Assembly: GCF_000341005.1 (NCBI RefSeq)
Contig: NZ_ANBD01000039.1
Location: 54,143-118,142, forward strand
DNA length: 64,000 nt
Reading direction: 5' to 3'
Source: Nocardiopsis alkaliphila YIM 80379
Lineage (GTDB): Bacteria; Actinomycetota; Actinomycetes; Streptosporangiales; Streptosporangiaceae
Shown here: piece after piece, positions 25,073-34,340 of the stretch
Layout of the letters: every line of letters starts with the position of its first letter
How positions within the stretch are numbered: the first letter of the stretch is position 1
Notes under the pieces: model-generated
Database searches by the model: none
The model's input: the letters and a program-made list of their open reading frames with translations, nothing else
Told to the model about the DNA's origin: nothing
Translations under genes and position numbers: made by a program

Positions 25073-25474
25073 ATGGGACCAGAACAGTTCATCGACGCGG
25101 CCCTGTGCTTCCCTGAGGCCCAGGAGAACGAACCCTTTGGACCGCGCCCCTTGGTCTACAAGGTCGCGCGGCGGAAGATGTTCGCGCTGCTCACTCCGGG
25201 ATCGGGGGAGGGGCAGGCCATGGTCGACCTCGAGTGCGACCCCGACCTGGCCTTGGAGTTGCGCGTCGAGTTCTCCGTGGTCGGCCCTGGATGGCACATG
25301 AACAAGCGTCACTGGAATTCGGTACGGCTGGACGGGAGCGTCCCAGACGACGAACTCCTGGACATGCTCGACCACTCATACCGGTTGGTCGCCCGCGGTC
25401 TGCGTCGGACGGACCGAGACCGTGTGCCGGCGGCCTTGGACGGAGGCTCCTCGACGATCGACGAGCACACCTGA
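25073..25474 (+). CDS. MmcQ/YjbR-family protein
   Basis: About 133 residues. The order FGPRPLVYKVARRKMFALL, CDPDLALELR, VVGPGWHMNKRHWNSVRLDG and SYRLVARGL matches the MmcQ/YjbR family, small cytoplasmic proteins with a CyaY-like fold that bind DNA in some members. Function in vivo is unknown. The start is either ATG 25073 or GTG 25067, six bases earlier in frame; I chose ATG. It ends 19 bases before the RecD2-like helicase and may be co-transcribed with it. Confidence 0.85.
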   Translation: MGPEQFIDAALCFPEAQENEPFGPRPLVYKVARRKMFALLTPGSGEGQAMVDLECDPDLALELRVEFSVVGPGWHMNKRHWNSVRLDGSVPDDELLDMLDHSYRLVARGLRRTDRDRVPAALDGGSSTIDEHT

Positions 25475-25493
25475 GGAAGGACGGCGGTAAGCA

Positions 25494-27713
25494 GTGGCCA
25501 CCACATCCCAGCCCACCCCTCGGCAGGCCGTGGTCCAGGGGGTGCTGGAGCGCATCACCTACGCCAACGAGGAGAACGGCTACACCGTCGCCAAGGTCGA
25601 TACCGGCCGGGGCGGCAACGACCTGCTCACCGTGGTCGGTTCCCTACTGGGGGTACAGCCCGGTGAGGCGCTACGGCTACGCGGACGATGGGGGTCCCAC
25701 CCTCAGTACGGCCGCCAGTTCCACGTGGACGACTACACCACCGTGCTGCCCGCCACCGTCCAGGGCATCCGCCGTTACCTCGGCTCCGGCCTGATCAAGG
25801 GGATCGGGCCCAAGATGGCCGAACGGATCGTCGAACACTTCGGTACCGAGGCCTTGGACGTCATCGAGGAGGAGCCGAAGCGCCTCATCGAGGTACCGGG
25901 GTTGGGCCCCAAACGCACCAGGCTCATCGCCGACGCCTGGGAGGAACAAAAGGCCATCAAGGAGGTCATGGTGTTCCTCCAAGGGGTCGAGGTCACCACC
26001 TCGCTGGCCGTGCGTATCTACAAGAAGTACGGCGACTCCTCCATCGAGGTGGTTCAAAAGGAGCCCTACCGGCTCGCCTCCGACGTGTGGGGGATCGGTT
26101 TCAAGACCGCCGACACCATCGCCCGGGCGGTCGGTATCCCGCACGACAGCCCTGAGCGAGTGATGGCGGGGATCCAGTTCACCTTGTCCGAGTCGAGTAA
26201 CGACGGGCACTGCTACTTGCCCGAGGAACGACTCATCTCCGCGGCGGTCAAGATCCTCCAGGTGGAGGCCGGACTGGTCATCGAGTGCGTGGCCCGACTC
26301 GTCGCGGAGGAGGGGGTGGCCCGTGAGACCGTTCCCGGCCCCGAGGGCGAACCCGTCCAGGCCATCTACCTGCTTCCCTTCCACCGAGCCGAGATGGGAC
26401 TGGCCTCCGGGCTGCACGCGCTCTTGGACGGCCCCGAGGAGCGTATGCCGGCCTTCACCGACGTCGACTGGCCGGTGGCGCTGGACTGGCTGGACCGGCA
26501 CACCGGAGCCTCCTTGGCGCAGGGCCAGCGCGAGGCGGTCAGGGAGGCGCTCTCCCGGAAGGTATGCGTGCTCACGGGTGGGCCCGGCTGTGGAAAGTCC
26601 TTCACCGTCGCCTCCATCGTCGCCATGGCCCGGGCCAAGAACGCCAAGGTCATCCTGGCCGCGCCCACCGGACGGGCGGCCAAACGCCTCACCGAACTCA
26701 CCGGACACGAGGCCGCCACCGTGCACCGGCTCCTGGAGTTGCGTCCGGGTGGGGAAGCCGCGCACGATCGGGACAACCCACTCGACTGCGACATGCTCGT
26801 GGTGGACGAAGCCTCCATGCTCGACCTCATCCTGGCGAACAAGTTGGTCAAGGCGGTACCGCCAGGGGCGCACCTGGTGTTCGTCGGCGACGTCGACCAG
26901 TTGCCCTCGGTGGGCGCGGGTCAGGTTCTGCGTGATCTGTTGGAGGAGGGTTCGCCCATCCCCAACGTTCGCCTGACCCACGTGTTCCGTCAGGCCCAAC
27001 AGTCCGGCGTGGTCACCAACGCCCACCGAGTGAACCGAGGCGAGTCGCCCCACCTCCAGGGAATGAGCGACTTCTTCTTGTTCCCCTGCGAGGACGCCGA
27101 GTCCGCCGCCACGATGACCGTCGACGTGGTGGCCCGCCGTGTCCCCCGACGCTTCGGGCTGGACCCACTGCGGGACATCCAGGTCCTGACCCCTATGAAG
27201 GGAGGGCCGTCCGGGGCCACGAACCTCAACACGGCCCTACAGGAGGCGCTCACCCCGTCCGGGGAGAGGGTGGCCGAACGCCGTTTCGGGGGCCGGATCT
27301 TCCGGGTCGGTGACAAGGTCACCCAGATCCGCAACAACTACGACAAGGGAAGGAACGGCGTCTTCAACGGCACCCTCGGGGTGGTCACCGGACTGGATTC
27401 CGTCGCACAGGAGGTGACGATCCGCACCGACGAGGACGAAGAGATCACCTACGACTTCGCCGAACTCGACGAACTCGCCCACGCCTACGCGATCACCGTG
27501 CACCGGTCCCAGGGCAGTGAGTACCCGGCCGTGGTCGTCCCCGTCACCACCAGTGCCTGGATGATGCTGCAACGCAACCTGCTTTACACGGCGATCACCC
27601 GTGCCAAGAAGCTGGTCGTGCTGGTGGGCTCTCGCCGCGCCTTGGCCCAGGCGGTCCGCAACGCCTCTTCCGGTCGTCGCCACACCGCCCTCGCCCACCG
27701 GCTGCGCCGTTGA
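25494..27713 (+). CDS. recD2: RecD2-family SF1B DNA helicase
   Basis: ATP-dependent 5'-3' DNA helicase of 739 residues. The N-terminal region has helix-hairpin-helix repeats ([45 protein letters not shown]), as in RecD2 rather than RecBCD-associated RecD. Walker A is GGPGCGKS, motif [12 protein letters not shown], motif [15 protein letters not shown], and the C terminus has [11 protein letters not shown] followed by [14 protein letters not shown]. RecD2 proteins act in repair and replication-fork maintenance in organisms lacking RecBC. Starts at GTG 25494, 19 bases after the YjbR gene. Confidence 0.92.
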   Translation: MATTSQPTPRQAVVQGVLERITYANEENGYTVAKVDTGRGGNDLLTVVGSLLGVQPGEALRLRGRWGSHPQYGRQFHVDDYTTVLPATVQGIRRYLGSGLIKGIGPKMAERIVEHFGTEALDVIEEEPKRLIEVPGLGPKRTRLIADAWEEQKAIKEVMVFLQGVEVTTSLAVRIYKKYGDSSIEVVQKEPYRLASDVWGIGFKTADTIARAVGIPHDSPERVMAGIQFTLSESSNDGHCYLPEERLISAAVKILQVEAGLVIECVARLVAEEGVARETVPGPEGEPVQAIYLLPFHRAEMGLASGLHALLDGPEERMPAFTDVDWPVALDWLDRHTGASLAQGQREAVREALSRKVCVLTGGPGCGKSFTVASIVAMARAKNAKVILAAPTGRAAKRLTELTGHEAATVHRLLELRPGGEAAHDRDNPLDCDMLVVDEASMLDLILANKLVKAVPPGAHLVFVGDVDQLPSVGAGQVLRDLLEEGSPIPNVRLTHVFRQAQQSGVVTNAHRVNRGESPHLQGMSDFFLFPCEDAESAATMTVDVVARRVPRRFGLDPLRDIQVLTPMKGGPSGATNLNTALQEALTPSGERVAERRFGGRIFRVGDKVTQIRNNYDKGRNGVFNGTLGVVTGLDSVAQEVTIRTDEDEEITYDFAELDELAHAYAITVHRSQGSEYPAVVVPVTTSAWMMLQRNLLYTAITRAKKLVVLVGSRRALAQAVRNASSGRRHTALAHRLRR

Positions 27714-27790
27714 ACCCCGTCGGTCCAGGACCGCTCGGCCGAACGTTCCACGAGCCCGGACCGTCGCCGGCTTCTCCTAGTCTGGACACC

Positions 27791-28231
27791 GTGCGAGACG
27801 AACTGATCGTGGTCGGTGCCGCCATCGTCCGTGATGGCAGGGTCTTGGCCGCGCAACGGGCGGAACCGGCGGCCCTGCGTGGTCTTTGGGAGTTCCCCGG
27901 CGGCAAGATCGATCCGGGTGAGAGCCCCGCCCAAGCACTCGTTCGCGAATGTCGCGAGGAATTGGGGATCACCATCCGGGCGGGGGCCCCGGTCGGCGAC
28001 GACGTTCCCCTCGCCCCGTTCACCGGGGGTACGTCGGTACGCCCGGCCGTCCTCCGGTTGCTGCGGGCCGAACTTCTGGCCGGCGAGCCCCGACCCCTGG
28101 AACACCTCGCCCTGGCCTGGGTCGATCCCGACGGGTTGCAAAGCCTCGATTGGCTCCCCGCGGACCGTCCCTTCCTGGGTCCGCTGGTTCCGCTATTGGA
28201 AGCGACCGGCCGGGCACACTCGACATCGTGA
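27791..28231 (+). CDS. MutT-like Nudix hydrolase (8-oxo-dGTP diphosphatase family)
   Basis: 146 residues. The Nudix box is complete: [20 protein letters not shown] continuing into ELGI, matching Gx5Ex7REUxEExGU. The preceding GLWEFPGGK is typical of MutT enzymes that remove oxidised dGTP from the nucleotide pool. GTG at 27791 gives a normal N terminus ([13 protein letters not shown]); a TTG at 27710 overlapping the helicase stop would add 27 poorly conserved residues. It follows the helicase gene closely and fits a DNA-maintenance operon. Confidence 0.85.
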   Translation: MRDELIVVGAAIVRDGRVLAAQRAEPAALRGLWEFPGGKIDPGESPAQALVRECREELGITIRAGAPVGDDVPLAPFTGGTSVRPAVLRLLRAELLAGEPRPLEHLALAWVDPDGLQSLDWLPADRPFLGPLVPLLEATGRAHSTS

Positions 28232-28378
28232 GGCAAGGCCGCTTCGACCGCCAAGGGGTGACCAAGTCGACCATGACGATCCGTACGGTTCCCGCTCGAA
28301 CCACTATGAGCGCATAAACTGGTGACGGGCCGTGGCACCCTGCGGTCTCTACCCAGTACAGGAAAACGAGTTTCAAGC

Positions 28379-30271
28379 ATGTCCAGTGCCACACCCCTGG
28401 AGGGCTCCGCCCGCCGAAACGACCTGCGCAACGTGGCCATCGTGGCCCACGTCGACCACGGTAAGACGACCCTCGTCGACTCTATGCTCTGGCAGGCGGG
28501 CGTCTTCCGCGAGAACCAGGACGTCGACGAGCGGGTGATGGACTCCAATGACCTGGAGCGCGAGAAGGGCATCACCATTCTCGCGAAGAACACCGCGGTT
28601 CGCTACACCACGCCCGAGGGCGAGGACGTGGTCATCAACATCATCGACACCCCCGGCCACGCCGACTTCGGTGGTGAGGTCGAGCGCGGTCTGTCGATGG
28701 TCGACGGTGTGGTCCTGCTGGTCGACGCCAGCGAGGGCCCTCTCCCGCAGACCCGTTTCGTGCTTCGCAAGGCCCTCCAGGCCAAGCTTCCCGTCATCCT
28801 CGTGATCAACAAGGTGGACCGGCCCGACAGCCGGATCGCCGAGGTCGTGGACGACACCTACGAACTGTTCCTGGACCTGGACGCCGACGAGTCACAGATC
28901 GAGTTTCCGATCGTCTATACCTGCGCCCGTGACGGCAAGGCCTCCGTGGAGCGCCCGGCCAACGGCACCATGCCCGACAACGACAACATGGTTCCGCTGT
29001 TCAGCACGATCCTGGACACCATCCCGGCCCCCGAATACGTGCCACAGGCTCCGCTTCAGGCCCACGTCACCAACCTGGACGCCTCTCCCTTCCTCGGTCG
29101 TCTGGCCCTGGTCCGGGTTCAGCAGGGCGAGCTCCGCAAGGGGCAGCAGGTCGCGTGGATCCGCACCGACGGCAGCATCCAGCAGGTCAAGATCACCGAA
29201 CTGCTCATGACCGACGGCCTGGAGCGCAAGCCCGCGGACAAGGCCGGCCCCGGTGACATCGCGGCCATCGCCGGTATCGAGGACATCATGATCGGCGAGA
29301 CCCTCGCCGACGTGGAGACCCCCGTCGCGCTGCCACTGATCAAGGTGGACGAGCCCGCCATCTCCATGACCATCGGTACCAACACCTCGCCGCTGGTCGG
29401 CAAGACCAAGGGCGCCAAGGTCACCGCCCGTCTGGTCAAGGATCGTCTGGACAAGGAGCTCGTCGGTAACGTCTCCCTGCGGATCCTGCCCACCGAGCGT
29501 CCCGACGCCTGGGAGGTCCAGGGCCGTGGTGAGCTGGCGCTGGCCATCCTGGTGGAGCAGATGCGCCGTGAGGGCTACGAACTCACCGTCGGCAAGCCGC
29601 AGGTGGTCACCAAGGTCATCGACGGCAAGGTGCACGAACCGGTCGAGCGTTTGACCGTGGACGCGCCCGAGGAGTACATGGGGGCCATCACCCAGTTGCT
29701 CAGTGTCCGTAAGGGCCGCATGGAGAACATGGTCAACCATGGCACCGGCTGGGTGCGCATGGACTGGCTGGTGCCCTCCCGCGGTCTCATCGGTTTCCGC
29801 ACCGAGTTCCTCACCGAGACCCGTGGTACCGGCATCGCTCACCACGTGTTCGAGAAGTTCGAACCGTGGTTCGGTGATCTGCGCACACGAGCCAACGGTT
29901 CCCTGGTGGCCGACCGCGCCGGTGCGGCCGTCGCTTTCGCCATGTTCAACCTGCAAGAACGCGGCGTCCTGTTCGTCGAGCCCGGTACCGAGGTGTACGA
30001 GGGCATGATCGTCGGGGAGAACTCGCGTGCCGACGACATGGACGTCAACATCACCAAGGAGAAGAAGCTCACCAACATGCGTTCGGCCACCGGCGACGAG
30101 CTCGTCCGTCTGGTGCCGCCGCGCAAGCTCTCCTTGGAACAGGCGTTGGAGTTCTGCCGTGAGGACGAGTGCGTCGAGGTGACCCCCGAGCACGTGCGGA
30201 TCCGCAAGGTCATCTTGGATCAGAAGGAACGCGCCCGTATCACCGCCAACAAGAAGCGTCAGCAGCGCTAA
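28379..30271 (+). CDS. typA: Translational GTPase TypA/BipA
   Basis: Ribosome-associated GTPase of 630 residues, the family length. G1 [10 protein letters not shown]2 EREKGITI, G3 [12 protein letters not shown] and G4 NKVDRPD are all intact. The C-terminal domain shows [21 protein letters not shown] and ends in the conserved TPEHVRIRK. It acts in 50S assembly and stress growth. ATG at 28379 starts SSATPLEG; the best ribosome binding site (CAGGAAAA near 28359) is somewhat distant. Two hairpins follow the stop. Confidence 0.95.
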   Translation: MSSATPLEGSARRNDLRNVAIVAHVDHGKTTLVDSMLWQAGVFRENQDVDERVMDSNDLEREKGITILAKNTAVRYTTPEGEDVVINIIDTPGHADFGGEVERGLSMVDGVVLLVDASEGPLPQTRFVLRKALQAKLPVILVINKVDRPDSRIAEVVDDTYELFLDLDADESQIEFPIVYTCARDGKASVERPANGTMPDNDNMVPLFSTILDTIPAPEYVPQAPLQAHVTNLDASPFLGRLALVRVQQGELRKGQQVAWIRTDGSIQQVKITELLMTDGLERKPADKAGPGDIAAIAGIEDIMIGETLADVETPVALPLIKVDEPAISMTIGTNTSPLVGKTKGAKVTARLVKDRLDKELVGNVSLRILPTERPDAWEVQGRGELALAILVEQMRREGYELTVGKPQVVTKVIDGKVHEPVERLTVDAPEEYMGAITQLLSVRKGRMENMVNHGTGWVRMDWLVPSRGLIGFRTEFLTETRGTGIAHHVFEKFEPWFGDLRTRANGSLVADRAGAAVAFAMFNLQERGVLFVEPGTEVYEGMIVGENSRADDMDVNITKEKKLTNMRSATGDELVRLVPPRKLSLEQALEFCREDECVEVTPEHVRIRKVILDQKERARITANKKRQQR

Positions 30272-30280
30272 CGGAGCTTT

Positions 30281-30342
30281 CCCGGCCTTGCGGCCGGGTT
30301 GAGGATCGGCCGACGGGTGGGGCACGAGGGTGTCCCACCCGT
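30281..30342 (+). terminator. Tandem hairpins after typA
   Basis: CCCGGCC/GGCCGGG (30281-30287 and 30292-30298, loop TTGC) lies ten bases after the typA stop. A second stem, ACGGGTGGG (30313-30321) with CCCACCCGT (30334-30342), follows. Either or both should end typA transcription. Confidence 0.7.
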
Positions 30343-30384
30343 CACGCGTTTTCCACGGGTTCCACTCGGGTAGATGATCAGAAC

Positions 30385-31050
30385 ATGAAACCCGAGCCCT
30401 CGTGTCCACGATGCGGGCGCAACGTACAACCCCCGGGGTTGTGGAGCAGCGCCTGGCAGTGCGACGCCCACGGACCGGTGGCGCCGCTCCAAGGGGTGCG
30501 CGCCCCGAATTCCAGCACACTCGAGGTCCTTCTTCCTCAGGCCCAGGTCCCCCTCTGGCTCCCGTGGCCGCTGCCCGGAGGCTGGGTGGTCACCGGATTG
30601 GCCGACGTCGGTGATGACCGCAGCGGTGCGATCGCGACCGTCGTGGCCCTGTCCGGTCCGAACCCGCTCGGCGGGGTCGGTGAGGTGGCCATCGTCGCGG
30701 AGGACCCCGGGATCGGCTTGGGCGCTCGATTGGCCGGATTGGAGGGGCCCGATCCCGGAAGCGGTTTCGACAAGGGACCGCCCGACGCCAAGGTTCGCTT
30801 CGACGGGCACGAGATCGCCCTGTGGAACCTGGAGGTGGGCCCAGACCGCGCCGTCTACACCGGTGAAGCGCTCGCGCACTGGTTGTGGGTGGTGTTCGCC
30901 TCCGCGGACACCGGGATGCTCATGTGCGAGATCAACTCCCTGCGTGACCTGAGGGACCTGCGTGATGGTGGTCCGGCCCTCGAACCACCGTTCGGGGCAC
31001 CGAGCCCCTTCCTGGGTCGGGTGCTCGCCCCCAGGGACGAAACCGCCTGA
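30385..31050 (+). CDS. DUF6758-like conserved actinobacterial protein
   Basis: 221 residues. The N terminus CPRCGRNVQPPGLWSSAWQC plus DAHG forms a small zinc-ribbon-like Cys cluster. A hydrophobic-surface alpha/beta domain follows with PWPLPGGWVVTGLADVGDD, and ends MLMCEINSLRDLRDLRD. This matches what I know as DUF6758, a protein encoded beside PHP phosphoesterase genes in Streptomyces relatives. Function unknown. It lies just upstream of the PHP gene on the same strand. Confidence 0.72.
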   Translation: MKPEPSCPRCGRNVQPPGLWSSAWQCDAHGPVAPLQGVRAPNSSTLEVLLPQAQVPLWLPWPLPGGWVVTGLADVGDDRSGAIATVVALSGPNPLGGVGEVAIVAEDPGIGLGARLAGLEGPDPGSGFDKGPPDAKVRFDGHEIALWNLEVGPDRAVYTGEALAHWLWVVFASADTGMLMCEINSLRDLRDLRDGGPALEPPFGAPSPFLGRVLAPRDETA

Positions 31051-31101
31051 GAGGGCTCGCCCGGACCACGCGGTGCCGGGCCACGCACGTACAATCGCCC
31101 G

Positions 31102-31977
31102 GTGACACGTATCGACCTGCATTCACACAGTTCGGTCTCGGACGGCACCGACACCCCCGCCGAGGTCATCGCGTACGCGGTCGAGGCCGGGCTCGACGTG
31201 CTCGCCCTGACCGACCACGACACGGTCGGTGGGATCGAGGAGGCCTCCCGACACCTGCCACCCGGGTTCACCTTGGTGCCCGGGATGGAATTGTCCTGTG
31301 CCCACCAGGGATCCAGCGTCCATCTGGTCTGCTACCTGTTCGACCCGGATTCTTCGGCGTTGGCCGAGGAACTACGCCGGGTCCGTTCCGACCGGGCCTC
31401 CCGGGCGGAGGAGATGGTTCGTAGACTCCAAGAGCATGGGGTGGAGGTGACCTGGGAACGGGTGCTGGAGATCGCCGGGGCGGGGCACGCCGAATACGCC
31501 GACGCCAACACGATCGGCCGCCCCCACCTGGCCCGCGCGGTGGTGGAGGCGGGCGCGGCCAAGGACGTACAGGACGCCTTCGACCGATGGATCGGCTCGG
31601 GCGGTCCCGCCTATGCCTCCCGGTACGCGATCGACCCGGTGCGTGCGGTGCGCTTGGTCCGTGAGGCGGGTGGGGTCTGTTCCCTGGCCCACCCGGCGCG
31701 TGCGGAGGGGGCGAGCAACGGAGCGGTCCCGGTCGAGTTGGCCGAGCGCATGGTCGAGGCCGGCCTGGGCGGGATCGAGGCGGACCACCCCTCGCACAAC
31801 CGGTCGCAGACCAAGTTCTGGCGCGGGATCGCCACTGATCTGGGTGTGGTGGTCACCGGCTCCAGCGACGACCATGGTGCCCTGACCGGTCGCCGACTCG
31901 GTCGCCGTACGACGGCCCCGGAGGCGTTCGAGGAGCTCGTCGCCCCCGCGACAGGGGCCTCCCTCTTGAAAGGCTGA
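31102..31977 (+). CDS. PHP-domain phosphoesterase (RNase AM/TrpH family)
   Basis: 291 residues. Metal-binding PHP motifs are DLHSHSSVSDGTDTP (N terminus), LTDHDT, and GMELSC, followed by SLAHPAR and the C-terminal SSDDHG. Members of this branch hydrolyse 3',5'-nucleoside bisphosphates and short 5' RNA ends. The polymerase-type PHP fusions are excluded by the small size. GTG at 31102 starts directly at the first motif. Probably co-transcribed with the DUF6758-like gene 51 bases upstream. Confidence 0.85.
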   Translation: MTRIDLHSHSSVSDGTDTPAEVIAYAVEAGLDVLALTDHDTVGGIEEASRHLPPGFTLVPGMELSCAHQGSSVHLVCYLFDPDSSALAEELRRVRSDRASRAEEMVRRLQEHGVEVTWERVLEIAGAGHAEYADANTIGRPHLARAVVEAGAAKDVQDAFDRWIGSGGPAYASRYAIDPVRAVRLVREAGGVCSLAHPARAEGASNGAVPVELAERMVEAGLGGIEADHPSHNRSQTKFWRGIATDLGVVVTGSSDDHGALTGRRLGRRTTAPEAFEELVAPATGASLLKG

Positions 31978-32030
31978 GGGAGTGGTGGCCGAGAGGGCTT
32001 GGCGCGTCGAGGATTCGATACGGTACGGAC

Positions 32031-32062
32031 CACTGTGTGAGAGCGCGACAATGGTCACAGTG
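32031..32062. promoter_or_regulatory. Inverted repeat upstream of the MBL-fold gene
   Basis: CACTGTG (32031-32037) and CACAGTG (32056-32062) are perfect inverted repeats with 18 bases between. They lie 40-70 bases before the start codon at 32100, where a repressor or activator would act. No regulator is encoded next to it. Confidence 0.35.
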
Positions 32063-32099
32063 TTGAATCAGTACATATCTGGACGAAGGGTCTGACACC

Positions 32100-33008
32100 G
32101 TGTTCTGGAAGCGGAAGTCGAAGAAGCAGGAAGGCCAGGAGGCCACCGATTCCGCTGCGGAGGTCGCGGAGGACACCACAGAGGAGACCCACGAGGCGGT
32201 CGAGTCCGAGGACAAGGACGCGAAGAAGGTCGAGAAGTCCGACTCCGAGGAGACGGAGAAGGCCGCGGTCGACGTCGAAGACGAGAACGGTGAGTCCAAG
32301 GACGAGTCCTCCGGTGCGTCCGGAGCCACCGCCTTCGAGGCCGACGACGAAGACGAGGTCGAGGAGGTCGGGGTCGCCGGTCCCGACTCCGACGGCATCA
32401 CCCGTGTGCGCACCGCCGGCACGTTCGAGTTCGGTGACGAGAAGTTCGAGGTTCTCAACAACACCTGGATCATCGAGGCCGACAAGGACGGTGTCATCGT
32501 CATCGACCCGGCCCACGACGCCGAGGCGATCATGAAGGTCATCGGTGACCGTGAGGTCTACCTCGTGGCTTGCACCAACGGTTACAGCCCGCACATCGGG
32601 GCCGCCCTGACCATCGCCGAGGAAACCGAGGCGGACATCGCCCTGCACCCTCGCGAGATGCGGGCCTGGCGACGTGTCCACGGCGCGGAGCATCGTCCGG
32701 AGATCGATGTGGAGGGCGGCGGTGCCTTGGACGTCGGCGACCTGCACATCGACGTCCTGGCTCTGCCGGGCACCTCCCCCGGTACCGTCGGCTACTACGT
32801 CAGTCAACTCGGTGCCGTGTTCTCCGGTGACACCCTCCTCAAGGGCAGCCCCGGCCAGGTCGGTGACACCTATCTGGACTACACCACCCAGCTGGCCTCC
32901 ATCGGTGAGAACCTGCTGACGTTGCCGCCGGACACCCGCGTCCTGCCGGACCGTGGTCCCTCCACGACCGTGGAGGCCGAGAACAAGAACTTCGACGCCT
33001 GGGTCTGA
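32100..33008 (+). CDS. Metallo-beta-lactamase-fold protein lacking most metal ligands
   Basis: 302 residues. Residues 1-95 are strongly acidic and disordered (Glu/Asp/Lys repeats). The rest follows an MBL-fold hydrolase from NNTWIIEADKDGVIVIDPAH onward, but where THxHxDH is expected it reads TNGYSPH (159-165). The later His motif is GTSPG (224-228) instead of GHTPG, and the final PGHGPxT is PDRGPST (283-289). Only H165 and the Asp of SGDTLL (241-246) remain of the usual ligands. A zinc hydrolase is therefore unlikely; a binding or scaffold role is inferred. GTG at 32100 starts it. Confidence 0.8.
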   Translation: MFWKRKSKKQEGQEATDSAAEVAEDTTEETHEAVESEDKDAKKVEKSDSEETEKAAVDVEDENGESKDESSGASGATAFEADDEDEVEEVGVAGPDSDGITRVRTAGTFEFGDEKFEVLNNTWIIEADKDGVIVIDPAHDAEAIMKVIGDREVYLVACTNGYSPHIGAALTIAEETEADIALHPREMRAWRRVHGAEHRPEIDVEGGGALDVGDLHIDVLALPGTSPGTVGYYVSQLGAVFSGDTLLKGSPGQVGDTYLDYTTQLASIGENLLTLPPDTRVLPDRGPSTTVEAENKNFDAWV

Positions 33009-33040
33009 TCCCGGTCTCCCCTGAGGATCCCTGGACACAG

Positions 33041-33074
33041 CGTGCCGTCATCCGTTCCCACGGGTGGCGGCACG
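33041..33074. terminator. Bidirectional terminator between convergent genes
   Basis: A 15-bp stem with two G-U pairs (33041-33055 with 33060-33074) and a four-base loop lies between the MBL-fold gene and the alpha/beta hydrolase gene. Confidence 0.75.
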
Positions 33075-33115
33075 TCATGCGCCAAGGGCGGGAGAGGTCA
33101 CTCCGGACGGAAGCC

Positions 33116-34024
33116 TCAGCGGCGGCCGACCGACTCGACCTCGTTCCAAAAGGAGGTCAGGGCGCTCGAGGTGGTCTCCGGCGCCTCCACGTTGGGGGAG
33201 TGGCCCGCACCCGGGACCACCAAACGCCTGGCGCCGAGTCGTTCGGCCATGTCGTCCTGCGCGGACGTGGGCCAGGCCTCATCGTTCTCGCCGTAGACGA
33301 CCAGTGCACGAACGTCCAACTCGGCCAACTCGTCCACCCGGTCCGGGGCGCCCAACAGGTCCTCGGCCATCCGCATGAGGCCCACGGCGCTGCTGGACAG
33401 CAACCTGTCTCGGAGGAAGTCGACGATCTCGGGCTTGGCGGAACGTGTGCGCGCCTCGGCCTCGAAGAGTTCCTCCCACAGCTGTTGAAGGCGTTCACTG
33501 GTGGGGTTCATCGACACGGCGGCGATCAGGTTGCGCGCGCGGACGGCGGAGACACCACTCAACGCTCCAGGGCCGGAGCACAACAGGGTGAGGGAGGCGA
33601 GCGGGGAACGGTCGACCAGCGCCGCCTCACGGGAGACCAGCCCACCGAAGGAGTGCCCCACCAAATGTACGGGGCCACCATCGCCGACCTGGTCCATGAC
33701 CTCGACGACCACCTCGCCCAGTGAGGAGAGGCGGTAGTCGGGGAGCCTCACTCCGGGCGGCGGGGTGAGGGTCTCAGGGCCCGGCGACTGATAGGTGCCG
33801 GGCAGATCGATCGCGACCACCTCCCGCCCGGCCTGCGCCAGGCTCTGGAGGAGGGCTATGAAGTCTTCCTTGCTGCCGGTGAAGCCGTGCACCAGCACGG
33901 CAGGGGACAGTTCGGTGCCGCCGGAGGTGGGCAGGGCCCGGAGCGCGGCCACCGGACCATACGAAAGACGCAGGTCCGTGCGCCGCACACCCGGCGGCGG
34001 TTCGAGGAACTCAGGTGTACTCAC
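33116..34024 (-). CDS. Alpha/beta hydrolase
   Basis: 302 residues. The oxyanion region is VLVHGFTGSKEDF, the nucleophile elbow GHSFGG, a later acid lies in VVYGENDEAWP, and the catalytic His is in PGAGHSPNVEAP. A cap domain sits between the elbow and the acid. This is an esterase/lipase/epoxide-hydrolase type enzyme; no substrate can be told. It starts at GTG 34024 and shares the terminator at 33041 with the convergent gene. Confidence 0.85.
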   Translation of the reverse strand: MSTPEFLEPPPGVRRTDLRLSYGPVAALRALPTSGGTELSPAVLVHGFTGSKEDFIALLQSLAQAGREVVAIDLPGTYQSPGPETLTPPPGVRLPDYRLSSLGEVVVEVMDQVGDGGPVHLVGHSFGGLVSREAALVDRSPLASLTLLCSGPGALSGVSAVRARNLIAAVSMNPTSERLQQLWEELFEAEARTRSAKPEIVDFLRDRLLSSSAVGLMRMAEDLLGAPDRVDELAELDVRALVVYGENDEAWPTSAQDDMAERLGARRLVVPGAGHSPNVEAPETTSSALTSFWNEVESVGRR

Positions 34025-34340
34025 GTCGGGCCACCCTAGGGCATGTTCGGTGCGTACCTACCCTGCTAGGCGATGCTCCAGCGGTAGCGTCACCGCGTTC
34101 CCGACAGTCGACGACCGACCAAGGCGGGCCTGGCCGTGCGACGCCACGGAGCTTGCGTGGCAAGGCATAGAGGGAACTCCTCCTTCGGCCTCGTACCTGC
34201 ACCACTGGATACGCCCGCCCGTCGCCCGCCACCATCCTCAACGGAGGTCTACGGTGCGGCGATCTTCATGACGACGGGCAGCATCCATGGAACACGCCTT
34301 GGGCGATCGCACTACCGATCAGGGAGGAACCCGAGGTACG

